Positions 8,674 to 16,776 of a stretch of 64,000 bases of DNA are shown piece by piece. The stretch's first letter is position 1, and the number at the start of each line of letters is the position of its first letter. This DNA is from Rhodococcus sp. P-2 (lineage in GTDB: Bacteria > Actinomycetota > Actinomycetes > Mycobacteriales > Mycobacteriaceae), in contig NZ_CP066779.1 in NCBI RefSeq assembly GCF_016598535.1, forward strand, positions 4,462,053-4,526,052. Direction: 5' to 3'. Under the pieces are notes generated by a model. It did not search any database, was not told the DNA's origin, and worked only from the letters and a program-made list of their open reading frames with translations. Both the position numbers and the translations under genes were made by a program.

Positions 8674-10002
8674 ATGACCACAGAAGTTGCGTCACCTACC
8701 AAGTTTCAGCGCGGTCGGCGAGGAAAAAATCTCGCTCTCCTGACCGGCTCGACGGCAATGGACAACGCCGAGAGCAGCATGACGTCTGTGATGTTCCCAC
8801 TGATGCGCGAAGCGATGGGATTGTCTTCGGCTGCACTCGGCACGATTGTCGCCGTTTCCAAAGCAGTCGGCGTCTTCACAGCCATACCCTGGGCGTTTCT
8901 TGCCCGTCGCTATTCCCGCAAGTCGGTACTCGCCGTTTGTTCGGGGTTCTGGGGCATCTGGGTCATTCTCGCAGGATTGTCCAGCAATTTCACTCAGTTC
9001 CTCGTGTTGTACGCGATCGGCGCCGCAGGCTTTGCCGGCGCCGGCGCCATCGCACTATCTATCCTCGGCGATCTCTACGAGGATTCTCGACGCGGTCGAG
9101 CAACCGGATTGGTGTACGGAGGAGTTGCCATAATCACGGGCGTAAGCGCTCCCGTATTCGGGTTGTTGTCCCGATTCGAAGACGGATGGCGCTACGGCTA
9201 CATCACTACCGGGGGGATCTGCATCGTCATCGGTGTCCTGATCATGATATTCCTCGACGATCCCAAGCCTACCGACGAGAATCCCCAGCCTACCGTTGAC
9301 CAACTCGGCACCAAAGCAAAGCTCTGGCGCGCGGGGATACGAGAACTCCTCGCGATCAAGACGTTCCGGTACATTCTGATCCAACGTATCTTCTCCGGCC
9401 AGAACGTCATCATGAGCTTCAGCATCGTGTTTCTCGTCGAGGAGCATGGATTTACGACCACTACGGCGTCGATCATCGCTCCGCCCTTCGCAATCGGTTA
9501 TCTCGCGGGCACTTTCGTCGGGGGTCGAGTCAACGATGCAGTCCATGTAATGCGACCACGCAGCGGACGCATCCTCATGCTGCAGGCCAGCCAACTGGGA
9601 TTTGCCCTTGCCGCATTAGTCGCTACGCAAATCTCCTGGAACAGCATCGGTGTTTACGCGGCTGTATTCGCAATCGTCGGCGTCCTTCAGGGTCAGGTGC
9701 CTGTGGTCAACCGTCCTATCATCATGGCGGTGGTTCCTCCGGAACTTCGAGCACTTGCCTTCGCGGTTTCCCTCTCAACCGTCGAAGCCCTTGCGTACGC
9801 CGGCTACGCATTTCTCGTCGGAATCCTAGGTGACAGAATCGGATTGCAAGGTGCGCTCTTCATCGTCACAGTCGTATTGACTGCCGTCAACGGGGTCGCG
9901 TCGGGCGCCTTGTATCGTCCGTACGCCCGCGACAGCGCGTCCTTGCTGACCGCGTCCGTCAATCCTCTGAGCGATCAGAATGCGCACTCCGAGATCAGGT
10001 GA
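8674..10002 (+). CDS. Major facilitator superfamily transporter
   Basis: Integral membrane transporter of 442 residues with about 12 hydrophobic segments and a central cytoplasmic loop near residue 200 (DDPKPTDENPQPT). The start is ATG 8674, with GAGAGGGA just upstream; a longer frame to 8572 exists but overlaps the promoter region. The intact N-half has the basic loop ARRYSRKS expected between helices 2 and 3. It is followed within 52 bases by the serine hydrolase. From context it may import the acid handled by the neighbouring ligase or the substrate of the hydrolase. Confidence 0.88.
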   Translation: MTTEVASPTKFQRGRRGKNLALLTGSTAMDNAESSMTSVMFPLMREAMGLSSAALGTIVAVSKAVGVFTAIPWAFLARRYSRKSVLAVCSGFWGIWVILAGLSSNFTQFLVLYAIGAAGFAGAGAIALSILGDLYEDSRRGRATGLVYGGVAIITGVSAPVFGLLSRFEDGWRYGYITTGGICIVIGVLIMIFLDDPKPTDENPQPTVDQLGTKAKLWRAGIRELLAIKTFRYILIQRIFSGQNVIMSFSIVFLVEEHGFTTTTASIIAPPFAIGYLAGTFVGGRVNDAVHVMRPRSGRILMLQASQLGFALAALVATQISWNSIGVYAAVFAIVGVLQGQVPVVNRPIIMAVVPPELRALAFAVSLSTVEALAYAGYAFLVGILGDRIGLQGALFIVTVVLTAVNGVASGALYRPYARDSASLLTASVNPLSDQNAHSEIR

Positions 10003-10053
10003 TTTCGCTCCCCACCGCACGAACTCGACAATCAACATGGAAGAAGACCTTTG

Positions 10054-11283
10054 ATGACACGAAACATCGCGACGGACGACCTTCGCTGGGCACGCGGGTT
10101 CACCGACCCGGCCGACGTGCGGCAACAGGCCACGACGATACGAGAGTTGGTTCCGACCCGCCGGGTGTGGCGTGGCGACGGACCCAGATGGAACCCGCCG
10201 ACCGACTACACCGACTTGTCCGGCATCACTCTGAACCTTCCGGATCAGCCGGAACAGTCTTTGTCCGAGTTCCTGGCGGCCGCGCATAGCGACGGCATCG
10301 CCGTATGGCATCGCGGCCGCATGGTGTACGAGAGCTTCCTGCACGGATGCAAGGCGCACGAACCGCACCTGAATGCATCGATGGCGAAATCCTACGTTGG
10401 ATTGATGGCCGCACTCGTCGAAGCACAAGGATTATTCAGTCGCGACGATCCGGCGTCGAAGTTCATTCCCGAGTTGGCAGGAACTGCGTTCGGAGACAAC
10501 CGGATTCAAGACCTCCTCCACATGGGACTTGATGTGACTTACGGAGGTCGGCCCTTCCATCGCACAATCGAAGCCAGCCGATTCTGGGCCGTTGTCGCTC
10601 CGAACCTGCGCCCCGCGAACTACCGTGGTCCGGAGACGATTCTCGAGCACCTGGCCACTGCGCAGCCCGCAGGCCCAACGGGCGTCGAATTCCGCTATGA
10701 GAACGGCAATGTCGAAGCAGTAGGCGAAGTATTGCGCCGCGTGACCGGGACGTCTCTCGCCGAACTGCTCAGCGAACTGGTCTGGTCTCGGATCGGAGCG
10801 GAGGAAGATGCGTTCTACATAGTCGACTCGGCCGGAACAGAAATGGCGGCCGGCGGATTCAGTGCAACCTTACGAGACGTGGCTAGAGTGGGTGAGATGA
10901 TCCGTTGTGACGGTGCCGTCGGAGATCGCCAGGTGATCCCACCCGACATCGCGCAATCCATGACCGCGGGCGTGCCCGCAGGTTATCCCTCGGAGGTCAG
11001 AAGCCCACGCGCACCTATCGACGTCCCCGCGACGATGAGTTACCACGACTACTGGTGGATCCTCAACGACCCGTTCGGATCGTCCATGGCAAGCGGAATC
11101 CACGGTCAGAGACTCTTGATCTCGCGCAACCTGGAATTGGTCGTCGCGCATTTCGGAGCGCACATTCTTTCTCCTGCTTTAGACACCCCGGACTTCGTAC
11201 CCGCGTTCCTTCAGATCGGCACTCATCTGGCGTCGACTTCTCGCGGCGAGATCACTGACAACCGAGGTCTCACACGCATATAG
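10054..11283 (+). CDS. Serine hydrolase, NylB-like (class C beta-lactamase fold)
   Basis: 409-residue protein of the penicillin-binding-protein-like serine hydrolases. The S-x-x-K motif is SMAK at 109-112, and the tyrosine motif is YEN at 215-217. Known 6-aminohexanoate-dimer hydrolase (NylB) uses Ser112, Lys115 and Tyr215, so spacing and motifs agree closely. It lacks a signal peptide, as does NylB. ATG 10054 is preferred to TTG 10051. It follows the MFS gene, so substrate import and intracellular hydrolysis of an ester or amide is a reasonable model. The real substrate could be a natural ester; nylon oligomer activity should not be assumed. Confidence 0.85.
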   Translation: MTRNIATDDLRWARGFTDPADVRQQATTIRELVPTRRVWRGDGPRWNPPTDYTDLSGITLNLPDQPEQSLSEFLAAAHSDGIAVWHRGRMVYESFLHGCKAHEPHLNASMAKSYVGLMAALVEAQGLFSRDDPASKFIPELAGTAFGDNRIQDLLHMGLDVTYGGRPFHRTIEASRFWAVVAPNLRPANYRGPETILEHLATAQPAGPTGVEFRYENGNVEAVGEVLRRVTGTSLAELLSELVWSRIGAEEDAFYIVDSAGTEMAAGGFSATLRDVARVGEMIRCDGAVGDRQVIPPDIAQSMTAGVPAGYPSEVRSPRAPIDVPATMSYHDYWWILNDPFGSSMASGIHGQRLLISRNLELVVAHFGAHILSPALDTPDFVPAFLQIGTHLASTSRGEITDNRGLTRI

Positions 11284-11379
11284 CGCGCGACAGACTTGCG
11301 GTCCCCAGCTCATGCCGACTCGGCTCACCACCGGGCGGAGACCGAGATCGGCGAGTAGGCCGAAGCGAGAAGGTACTCA

Positions 11380-11550
11380 ATGGTGCAGAGCGCCGGGTCG
11401 ACGAAGCAGAATAGGGCCTCGACGATGCGGACTGAGTTGTACGTTCGGAGCATCGACATCCGCCGGCGGGCGCGGGCGTTCAGAACTCGCCAGGGGATGC
11501 CGTTTTCCGCGATACTCCAACTAGTGAACATGCACGATCTCGACGTCTGA
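11380..11550 (+). CDS. Small basic ORF (56 residues), unknown
   Basis: Sits in the 285-base gap between the NylB-like and WS/DGAT genes. ATG 11380 has GAGAAGG about six bases upstream, a good ribosome binding site. The product is strongly basic in the middle (RSIDIRRRARAFRTRQG) and ends with a hydrophobic-acidic tail (ILQLVNMHDLDV). A helix-rich small regulator is possible but not shown. A longer reading frame on the opposite strand (11325-11594) has no ribosome binding site and overlaps the WS/DGAT gene end, so I prefer this one. Confidence 0.35.
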   Translation: MVQSAGSTKQNRASTMRTELYVRSIDIRRRARAFRTRQGMPFSAILQLVNMHDLDV

Positions 11551-11568
11551 ATGCCCGAATGGAATCGA

Positions 11569-12945
11569 TCAGCCTGCGGCGGCTTCGAGTTCACTCAGTG
11601 ATTCCTCGAGGTGGCCCAGGAGTCGCTGCAGGTGCGGCACATTGCGGCGGCAGCCGACGAGCCCGAACTGCATGGTGTCCGCGTAGCCGATGACGGTGAT
11701 GTTCATTGCCTGCCCGTCCAGCGGAATCGATGCCGGATAGCAACTCTCGAGCTTCGCACCGTTCCAGTATCGCGTCGTCGTCGGACCGGGGACGTTGGAA
11801 ATCACCAGGTTGAACACCGGACGCCCAGTGATCAATCGGGAGGAACCAGGGATCAGCGGTAGCCCGAGACCGGCAACGTTCAACGCGCTCAGCGCCGTGA
11901 TCTGAAGGGGCGTCAGGCCTGACATCAGGGACTTGGCGCTACTCATCGAGTCGTGAATTCTCTGAAGTCGGGCCGCCGGATCCGCCAATTCGGTTGCCAG
12001 ATCACACAACACCGCACCTACGGCATTGCCGGAAGCCTCACCCTCTTCGCCTTTACGAAGAGATACCGGCACCATCGCGATCAATGGCTTGTCCGGCAAC
12101 GCATCCAGTTCGATCAGGTATCGCCGCAACGCGCCGGCGCACATTGCCAACACCGCATCGTTGAGAGTCACGTCTGCAACGCAGCTGACCTTGCGCAGGC
12201 GCTCGATCGGCCACGACTGCGCCGCGACACGCCTCGCTCCGGTGATCGGGACGTTGAAGATCGATTTCGGAGCAGCAAACGGCAACGGTGCGACGTGGTC
12301 CTTCACTGCCGAGGCAGCCGCGTTGACTATCGCTGGGCCCACCCCGACCACATCTTGCACGGTCTCGATCACGGAGCCCACCCGCCTTTGCAGGTCCAGC
12401 CCGCGATTGGCCCGGACCCGCCCCGAAGAAGGTCGCTGCGCCCACGGAGGCATCGAATGTCGATCGAGCGGATCCGACGAGAGGCTGCGGTACCACGCCT
12501 GAACAGCAGACACACCATCCATGAGCGCATGGTGCGTCTTCATGTACACGGCAACTCGGCCGTCGGCGAGACCTTCGATCACGTACGCCTCCCACAGCGG
12601 CCGATGCCGATCGAGCAGCGTGCCGTGGAGCATCGAGGTCAACTCCAACAATTCGCGGACTCGACCCGGTTTGGGCAGTGCGAGCAACCGCACGTGATAT
12701 TCGAGATCGACGTCCTGGTCCTCCGTCCAACGCACCGGCGCGAAGTTCGACAAGAACTGCACCGGCTTGCGGCGGAACAGGGGGCGAATCGAGTCGACAT
12801 CGGTGAGCGAACGGTAGAGCGACCTGGCGAATTCGCCGTCATCCCCCTCCGGCGGAACGAACAGAGACAGGCCACCGACGTGCATGGGGTGCTCCCGCGA
12901 CTCCATCAGCAGGAACATCGAGTCGAGCGGCAGCATCAGCGTCAT
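11569..12945 (-). CDS. Wax ester synthase / diacylglycerol acyltransferase (WS/DGAT)
   Basis: Transfers an acyl group from acyl-CoA to a long-chain alcohol or diacylglycerol to make wax esters or triacylglycerol storage lipid. The active-site motif HHALMDG is at 138-144. The N-terminal PLDSMFLLMES and the C-terminal NVPGP segment are standard. The length is 458 residues from ATG 12945; the frame extends to 13077 but the extra 44 residues are not family-like. Rhodococci carry many paralogues, so its individual role is uncertain. It reads away from the secreted-protein gene. Confidence 0.92.
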   Translation of the reverse strand: MTLMLPLDSMFLLMESREHPMHVGGLSLFVPPEGDDGEFARSLYRSLTDVDSIRPLFRRKPVQFLSNFAPVRWTEDQDVDLEYHVRLLALPKPGRVRELLELTSMLHGTLLDRHRPLWEAYVIEGLADGRVAVYMKTHHALMDGVSAVQAWYRSLSSDPLDRHSMPPWAQRPSSGRVRANRGLDLQRRVGSVIETVQDVVGVGPAIVNAAASAVKDHVAPLPFAAPKSIFNVPITGARRVAAQSWPIERLRKVSCVADVTLNDAVLAMCAGALRRYLIELDALPDKPLIAMVPVSLRKGEEGEASGNAVGAVLCDLATELADPAARLQRIHDSMSSAKSLMSGLTPLQITALSALNVAGLGLPLIPGSSRLITGRPVFNLVISNVPGPTTTRYWNGAKLESCYPASIPLDGQAMNITVIGYADTMQFGLVGCRRNVPHLQRLLGHLEESLSELEAAAG

Positions 12946-13156
12946 GTCGATCCGTTCTCTCGGGCAGCTGTCCGGAGTACCGATCAGCCGCTGTTCGACA
13001 AAGTTACTCGCCCTGACTTCGCACATTGGCGATTCGCGAGTTAGTGATGAGACACGGAGCACTGCAACAAATTTCAAAGCACATGACCACAGGTAGTAAC
13101 GGAGCCGATCGCACTAATACTTTTGTCGGAATTTTTGCAAATTGTCTGTACATCCA

Positions 13157-13170
13157 AGTCACACGTGACT
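13157..13170. promoter_or_regulatory. Palindrome in the divergent promoter region
   Basis: AGTCAC-AC-GTGACT, perfect 6-base arms, 56 bases before the secreted-protein start and inside the divergent gap with the WS/DGAT gene. It is a possible regulator site; none is identified. Confidence 0.35.
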
Positions 13171-13225
13171 ACCGTCACTTATCATCGCAAATCCGACTGG
13201 TCGGTTGCCTTCGAAGGAGAAATAC

Positions 13226-14098
13226 ATGTCCAGACGTCCAACGTCGCGTGCGCTTTCCGGCGCGCTCGCCACCGCAACTGTGCTCGCCACCGTCACAGCA
13301 GCGGGAACCTTGTCAGCAGGTATTGCCGGAGCCGCCCCGGCAGCGGACATTCCATTCGGCGGTTGGAGCTCCTGTCCGATCGACAATCCCGAGACCAGCA
13401 CCTGCATGGACGTCACAGTCACCGGCGGCAACATGAAGATCGGCAAGCTCTCGGTCGGCATTCCCGCGGGGGCGATGCGCATCGCAGGCGGAGTTGCCTA
13501 CCGAGAAAATCCGGAGGCCGAATTCGGATTCGACCAAGTATTCATCCCGCCGAACGACAACAGTCGAGGGATCTACGCCGAACCCATCGAGATCCCAGGC
13601 GGCGCACTCGGAATCGATCTACCCTTCGACAATCTCTTCGGACTGAACAAGGCCTCGGCCACCGTCGAGTCGACGTCTGCACTTCCCACCGTGGATGCAT
13701 TTCAGCTTGGCGTGAAGCTACCCGTCAAACTGAAGATCGCGAACCCTCTCCTCGGCGGCAAATGCTACCTGGGCTCGGACAACAACCCTGTCCAGCTCAA
13801 CTTGGATGTGACCGAATACGGCGCCCTCGAAGAGGTTCCAGGATTCCCGGATACTGCAGTGGTTCGAAACACCGGGCACACCGGACAGCCCTTCACGGTC
13901 CCGACAGCGTCCGGGTGCGGCCCGTTCGGCGTTCTGAATCCAATCGTCAACTGGCGCGCCGGGCTTCCATCGTCCACCACGTCAAACTCCCTCACCACGA
14001 CGAGCGACGTCTACAACATCGGCGCCGACAGCCTCAGGCCCCAGTCGGCCGGCTCACCTGAACCCGCCGCCGTCATCGCCGAACGTAACGCCAGGTAA
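13226..14098 (+). CDS. Secreted protein of unknown function
   Basis: 290 residues starting at ATG 13226, which has a near-perfect GAAGGAG site. Residues 1-40 form a Sec signal peptide with a long Ala/Thr/Val core and probable AxA cleavage near GIAGAAPAA. The mature part is acidic with few cysteines (SSCPIDNPETSTC, GGKCYLG, SGCGPFG), perhaps forming disulfides. It resembles exported proteins of mycolic-acid bacteria with no assigned activity. It is divergent from the WS/DGAT gene and convergent with marR. A cell-envelope or lipid-related role is only a guess. Confidence 0.8.
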   Translation: MSRRPTSRALSGALATATVLATVTAAGTLSAGIAGAAPAADIPFGGWSSCPIDNPETSTCMDVTVTGGNMKIGKLSVGIPAGAMRIAGGVAYRENPEAEFGFDQVFIPPNDNSRGIYAEPIEIPGGALGIDLPFDNLFGLNKASATVESTSALPTVDAFQLGVKLPVKLKIANPLLGGKCYLGSDNNPVQLNLDVTEYGALEEVPGFPDTAVVRNTGHTGQPFTVPTASGCGPFGVLNPIVNWRAGLPSSTTSNSLTTTSDVYNIGADSLRPQSAGSPEPAAVIAERNAR

Positions 14099-14110
14099 GT
14101 AGTTCGGACT

Positions 14111-14569
14111 TCATTCATCTCCGGCTTCGGTGGCGTCGAGCAATGCACCGAGGGCGCGGTGAAGTTCGGCAAGCTCACGTCCACCGGCTTCCGTCAGCAC
14201 GCGAGTATTCTCCGCATCCAATTCGCGGACAATGCCTTTGGCGAGCACGATGACTCGCCCTCCCTCGTCACTGAGATCGAGGCGAACGGCGCGCCCATCG
14301 CGGTCGTCGCGTTCGCTGACGACAAATCCCCCCTTCTCCAAAGCTCGCACGAGCTTGGATATGTAGATTCGCTGCAACCCTGTGTGCGTGGCGAGTTCCC
14401 GCTGGCTGGGCCTCTCCCCCGCACTCACCAAACCGTGCAGGGACGCAAGCACCGAATACTGGGCGTGAGTCAACCCGAGATGCGCAATCGCTCTGTCAAC
14501 CCCCGCCCGCCAGCGCAAGGCAAGATGCCACACCAGCGAGCCAGTCGTCCATGTTTGTCGATCTTGCAT
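14111..14569 (-). CDS. MarR family transcriptional regulator
   Basis: Winged-helix regulator of 152 residues from ATG 14569. The recognition region is PSQRELATHTGLQRIYISKLVRALEKGGFV, followed by the wing ERDDRDGRAVRLDLSDEG with the typical D-x-R-x-x-x-L pattern. An upstream ATG at 14584 and a longer frame to 14710 are unlikely because they run into the promoter of the divergent dehalogenase. The spacing and the two repeats between the genes argue that it controls itself and the dehalogenase gene. Confidence 0.85.
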   Translation of the reverse strand: MQDRQTWTTGSLVWHLALRWRAGVDRAIAHLGLTHAQYSVLASLHGLVSAGERPSQRELATHTGLQRIYISKLVRALEKGGFVVSERDDRDGRAVRLDLSDEGGRVIVLAKGIVRELDAENTRVLTEAGGRELAELHRALGALLDATEAGDE

Positions 14570-14571
14570 GC

Positions 14572-14607
14572 ATATAGAGTACATGGCTACTATCTCAATA
14601 TAGAGTA
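14572..14607. promoter_or_regulatory. Two direct ATATAGAGTA repeats (probable MarR sites)
   Basis: ATATAGAGTA occurs at 14572-14581 and again at 14598-14607, 26 bases apart, between the divergent marR and haloalkane dehalogenase starts. The AT-rich repeats stand out in this GC-rich region and are the likely regulator binding sites. Confidence 0.55.
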
Positions 14608-14632
14608 TACGGAAACTATTTGAGGAGTCGCA

Positions 14633-15511
14633 ATGGCCGCAATTTCCGTGCTCGACTCGACCATGGCTTACAACTCGTGCGGCGCAGGCACCCCCTTCGT
14701 GCTGATCCACGGGAACCCCACATCGTCACACTTGTGGCGAAAGATACTGCCAGACATAGGAAATCTCGGCCATGCACTCGCTCCGGACCTCATCGGCATG
14801 GGGGCTTCCGGCAAACCGGCCATCGACTACGGTTTCCTCGACTCCGCCCGCTACCTCGATGCATGGTTCGACGAGATGAAGATCGACGACGTCATACTCG
14901 TCGGGCACGACTGGGGTGGAGCACTCGCTCTCGACTGGGCCGCCCGCCACCCCGATCGCGTCCGAGGTGTGGCCTTCTTCGAAACGATCCTCCGTCCGAT
15001 GACCTGGGACGAACACTTCCCGGGAGACGCACGAGCGCGGGTTGAAGCGCTGAGGGCCCCGGGCACCGGCGAAACGAAGGTGCTCGACGAGAATTTCTTT
15101 CTCGAAATTGCGCTTCACAGAACAGTTCTCGGAGCTCTACCCGAAACAGATGCTGACGCCTATCGCGCCCCTTACCCGTCACCCGAGAGTCGCCGACCCC
15201 TTCTCGCGTGGCCACGATCCTTCCCCCTCGAGGGAACTCCCGCCGAAGTGACGGCACGCGTGTCGGCGTACAGCCAATGGCTTGCCACAAGCAGCGAGGT
15301 ACCCAAACTCCTTCTCACCTTCAGCGGCCCAGCCGAACTGCTCATGATCGGACCGGACGAAGTCGCGTGGTGCCGATCGAACATCACCAACCTCGAGGTG
15401 ACTCAGTGCGGTCCCGCCGGGCATCTTGCCCCCGAGGATCAGCCAGGAGCAATCACCGCGGCGCTCACCGAATGGACACAGCGGCATCGTCTCAGCCCAC
15501 GAGTGACGTAA
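14633..15511 (+). CDS. Haloalkane dehalogenase
   Basis: Alpha/beta hydrolase that replaces a carbon-bound halogen with OH by way of an alkyl-enzyme ester. The residues needed are visible: HGNPTSSHLW with halide-binding Asn28; GHDWGG with nucleophile Asp93 and halide-binding Trp94; AFFETILRP with the Glu117 that matches the catalytic Glu130 of Rhodococcus DhaA; and GPAGHLAPED with catalytic His264. The order of elements and the DLIGMGASGKP and RYLDAW segments match DhaA, though the sequence is clearly divergent. The length of 292 is normal. GAGGAG precedes ATG 14633. Controlled by the divergent MarR, judging from the repeats between them. Natural substrate unknown. Confidence 0.9.
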   Translation: MAAISVLDSTMAYNSCGAGTPFVLIHGNPTSSHLWRKILPDIGNLGHALAPDLIGMGASGKPAIDYGFLDSARYLDAWFDEMKIDDVILVGHDWGGALALDWAARHPDRVRGVAFFETILRPMTWDEHFPGDARARVEALRAPGTGETKVLDENFFLEIALHRTVLGALPETDADAYRAPYPSPESRRPLLAWPRSFPLEGTPAEVTARVSAYSQWLATSSEVPKLLLTFSGPAELLMIGPDEVAWCRSNITNLEVTQCGPAGHLAPEDQPGAITAALTEWTQRHRLSPRVT

Positions 15512-15655
15512 GACCGACACCGACACCGACCCGCACAGCTAGCGTCCAGACCTCGCTCCGAAATGTGGGACCGACACCACGTCCGCCGGATTTGTCCGAT
15601 ATAACTATCTGGCGAGTACGCCGGTTGGGACGAGGTCGAGAACGAGGGGGCGTGT

Positions 15656-16294
15656 GTGGTGAACGAGGACGGGTTGGGGCGGACTTCCGAATCGGGGGCT
15701 CCACACCGAGTGGGTGGGTTTCTCTATCACCGCAACGGCGACCGTTGGGAGTGGTCAGCCGAAGTTGCGCGAATTCACGGTTACGAACCAGACCAGGTAG
15801 CTCCGACGACGGAATTGATGCTCTCGCACAAGCATCCGGACGATCGAAGACACGTTGCTCAGACACTGCATGCCATCCGCACTTCAGGCGGCCCGTTCAG
15901 CAGCCGACACCGCATCATCGACACTGCCGGAGACACTCACTCGGTAATCGTCGTCGGCGACAGCATCGTGGACGAGTCAGGGGATGTGATCGGTAGCTCC
16001 GGCTTCTACATCGACGTCACCGAAACCCTCGACAGCACCGTGAAGGCATCCGTCGACGAACTAGTCAACGAAATCGCCACGTCCCGCGGAGTCATCGAGC
16101 AAGCCAAAGGCATGCTCATGGTGATCTACGGCATTTCAGCCGATCGTGCCTTCGATATTCTCGTGTGGCGTTCCCAAGAGACCAACGTGAAACTCAGGGA
16201 TGTTGCCGAGCAGTTGATCGTTCGCGCGCTGGACGACTTCCGGGTCCCGACGCTTCTGCGTACCCGGTTCGATCACTTGCTGCTGCAGGGTTGA
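15656..16294 (+). CDS. PAS-ANTAR domain protein (RNA-binding antiterminator type)
   Basis: Residues about 20-125 form a PAS fold (RWEWSAEVARIHGYEPD...HPDDRRHV...GFYIDVTE), a sensory domain. Residues about 130-195 form an ANTAR domain (SRGVIEQAKGMLMVIYGISADRAFDILVWRSQETNVKLRDVAEQLI), which binds paired RNA hairpins to prevent transcription termination. Two GTG codons at 15656 and 15659 can start it after a GAGGGGG stretch. Such stand-alone PAS-ANTAR proteins are frequent in rhodococci and mycobacteria. Its signal and targets are unknown; no ANTAR double hairpin was recognised here. Confidence 0.88.
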   Translation: MVNEDGLGRTSESGAPHRVGGFLYHRNGDRWEWSAEVARIHGYEPDQVAPTTELMLSHKHPDDRRHVAQTLHAIRTSGGPFSSRHRIIDTAGDTHSVIVVGDSIVDESGDVIGSSGFYIDVTETLDSTVKASVDELVNEIATSRGVIEQAKGMLMVIYGISADRAFDILVWRSQETNVKLRDVAEQLIVRALDDFRVPTLLRTRFDHLLLQG

Positions 16295-16308
16295 ATCACT
16301 AACGGGTT

Positions 16309-16336
16309 GAGGGATCTGCAGGGTCGAGGGATCTGC
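16309..16336. repeat. Short direct repeat
   Basis: GAGGGATCTGC at 16309-16319 and again at 16326-16336, just after the PAS-ANTAR stop codon. No function is evident. Confidence 0.4.
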
Positions 16337-16450
16337 TTGAGGCGGTTCCCGTGGCTGGCTGCTCAACCTCGAGGAACCTCGCCCGCATTGATTCCGGGAC
16401 GGTCCGATGCGGCCTATCCCCGTTGTTACCCAACACCGGGTAAAAGGAAA

Positions 16451-16597
16451 CTACTCCTGGTCAGACTTTTTGTCGGAGGAGTCCTCGACCAGTTCAGGTG
16501 CTTGTTCTCGCGTTGCCATTCCGCCGTCGCCGCCCTTGTCCACGGGCCCTGGGTGCCCACCCTTGGGCGACTGGTCGTTGTCGTCTTTGTCGGTCAT
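16451..16597 (-). CDS. Small acidic hydrophilic protein (48 residues), unknown
   Basis: Starts at ATG 16597 with GAGGA about eight bases upstream. The product is rich in Asp, Lys, Gly and Pro and looks disordered; its start is MTDKDDNDQSPKGG. A small hairpin (TTACCC-6-GGGTAA at 16426-16443) lies just beyond its stop. A longer open frame to 16717 exists but its added residues look like GC-driven noise. It is of the kind of small stress-type proteins seen in actinobacteria, but I do not recognise the family. Confidence 0.4.
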   Translation of the reverse strand: MTDKDDNDQSPKGGHPGPVDKGGDGGMATREQAPELVEDSSDKKSDQE

Positions 16598-16776
16598 ACG
16601 ATTGTCCTCATCATCTCGTGGTCCAGGTCCTGGAGCCGGCGCAAAGACCGGGACCCAGCTCCATCTCAATCTAACGCGCTCAGGACTTCTCGCAACCCTC
16701 ACCGATTTTGTTTGCATTTCAGTGCTTTCGGGCAGGTGAGTGCGAACAGCAGTTCCACGATGAGAGGTCGATTCCA

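Noticed and set aside
11953-13044. 363-codon plus-strand frame
   Set aside because: Antisense to the WS/DGAT gene, Arg- and His-rich, without motifs.
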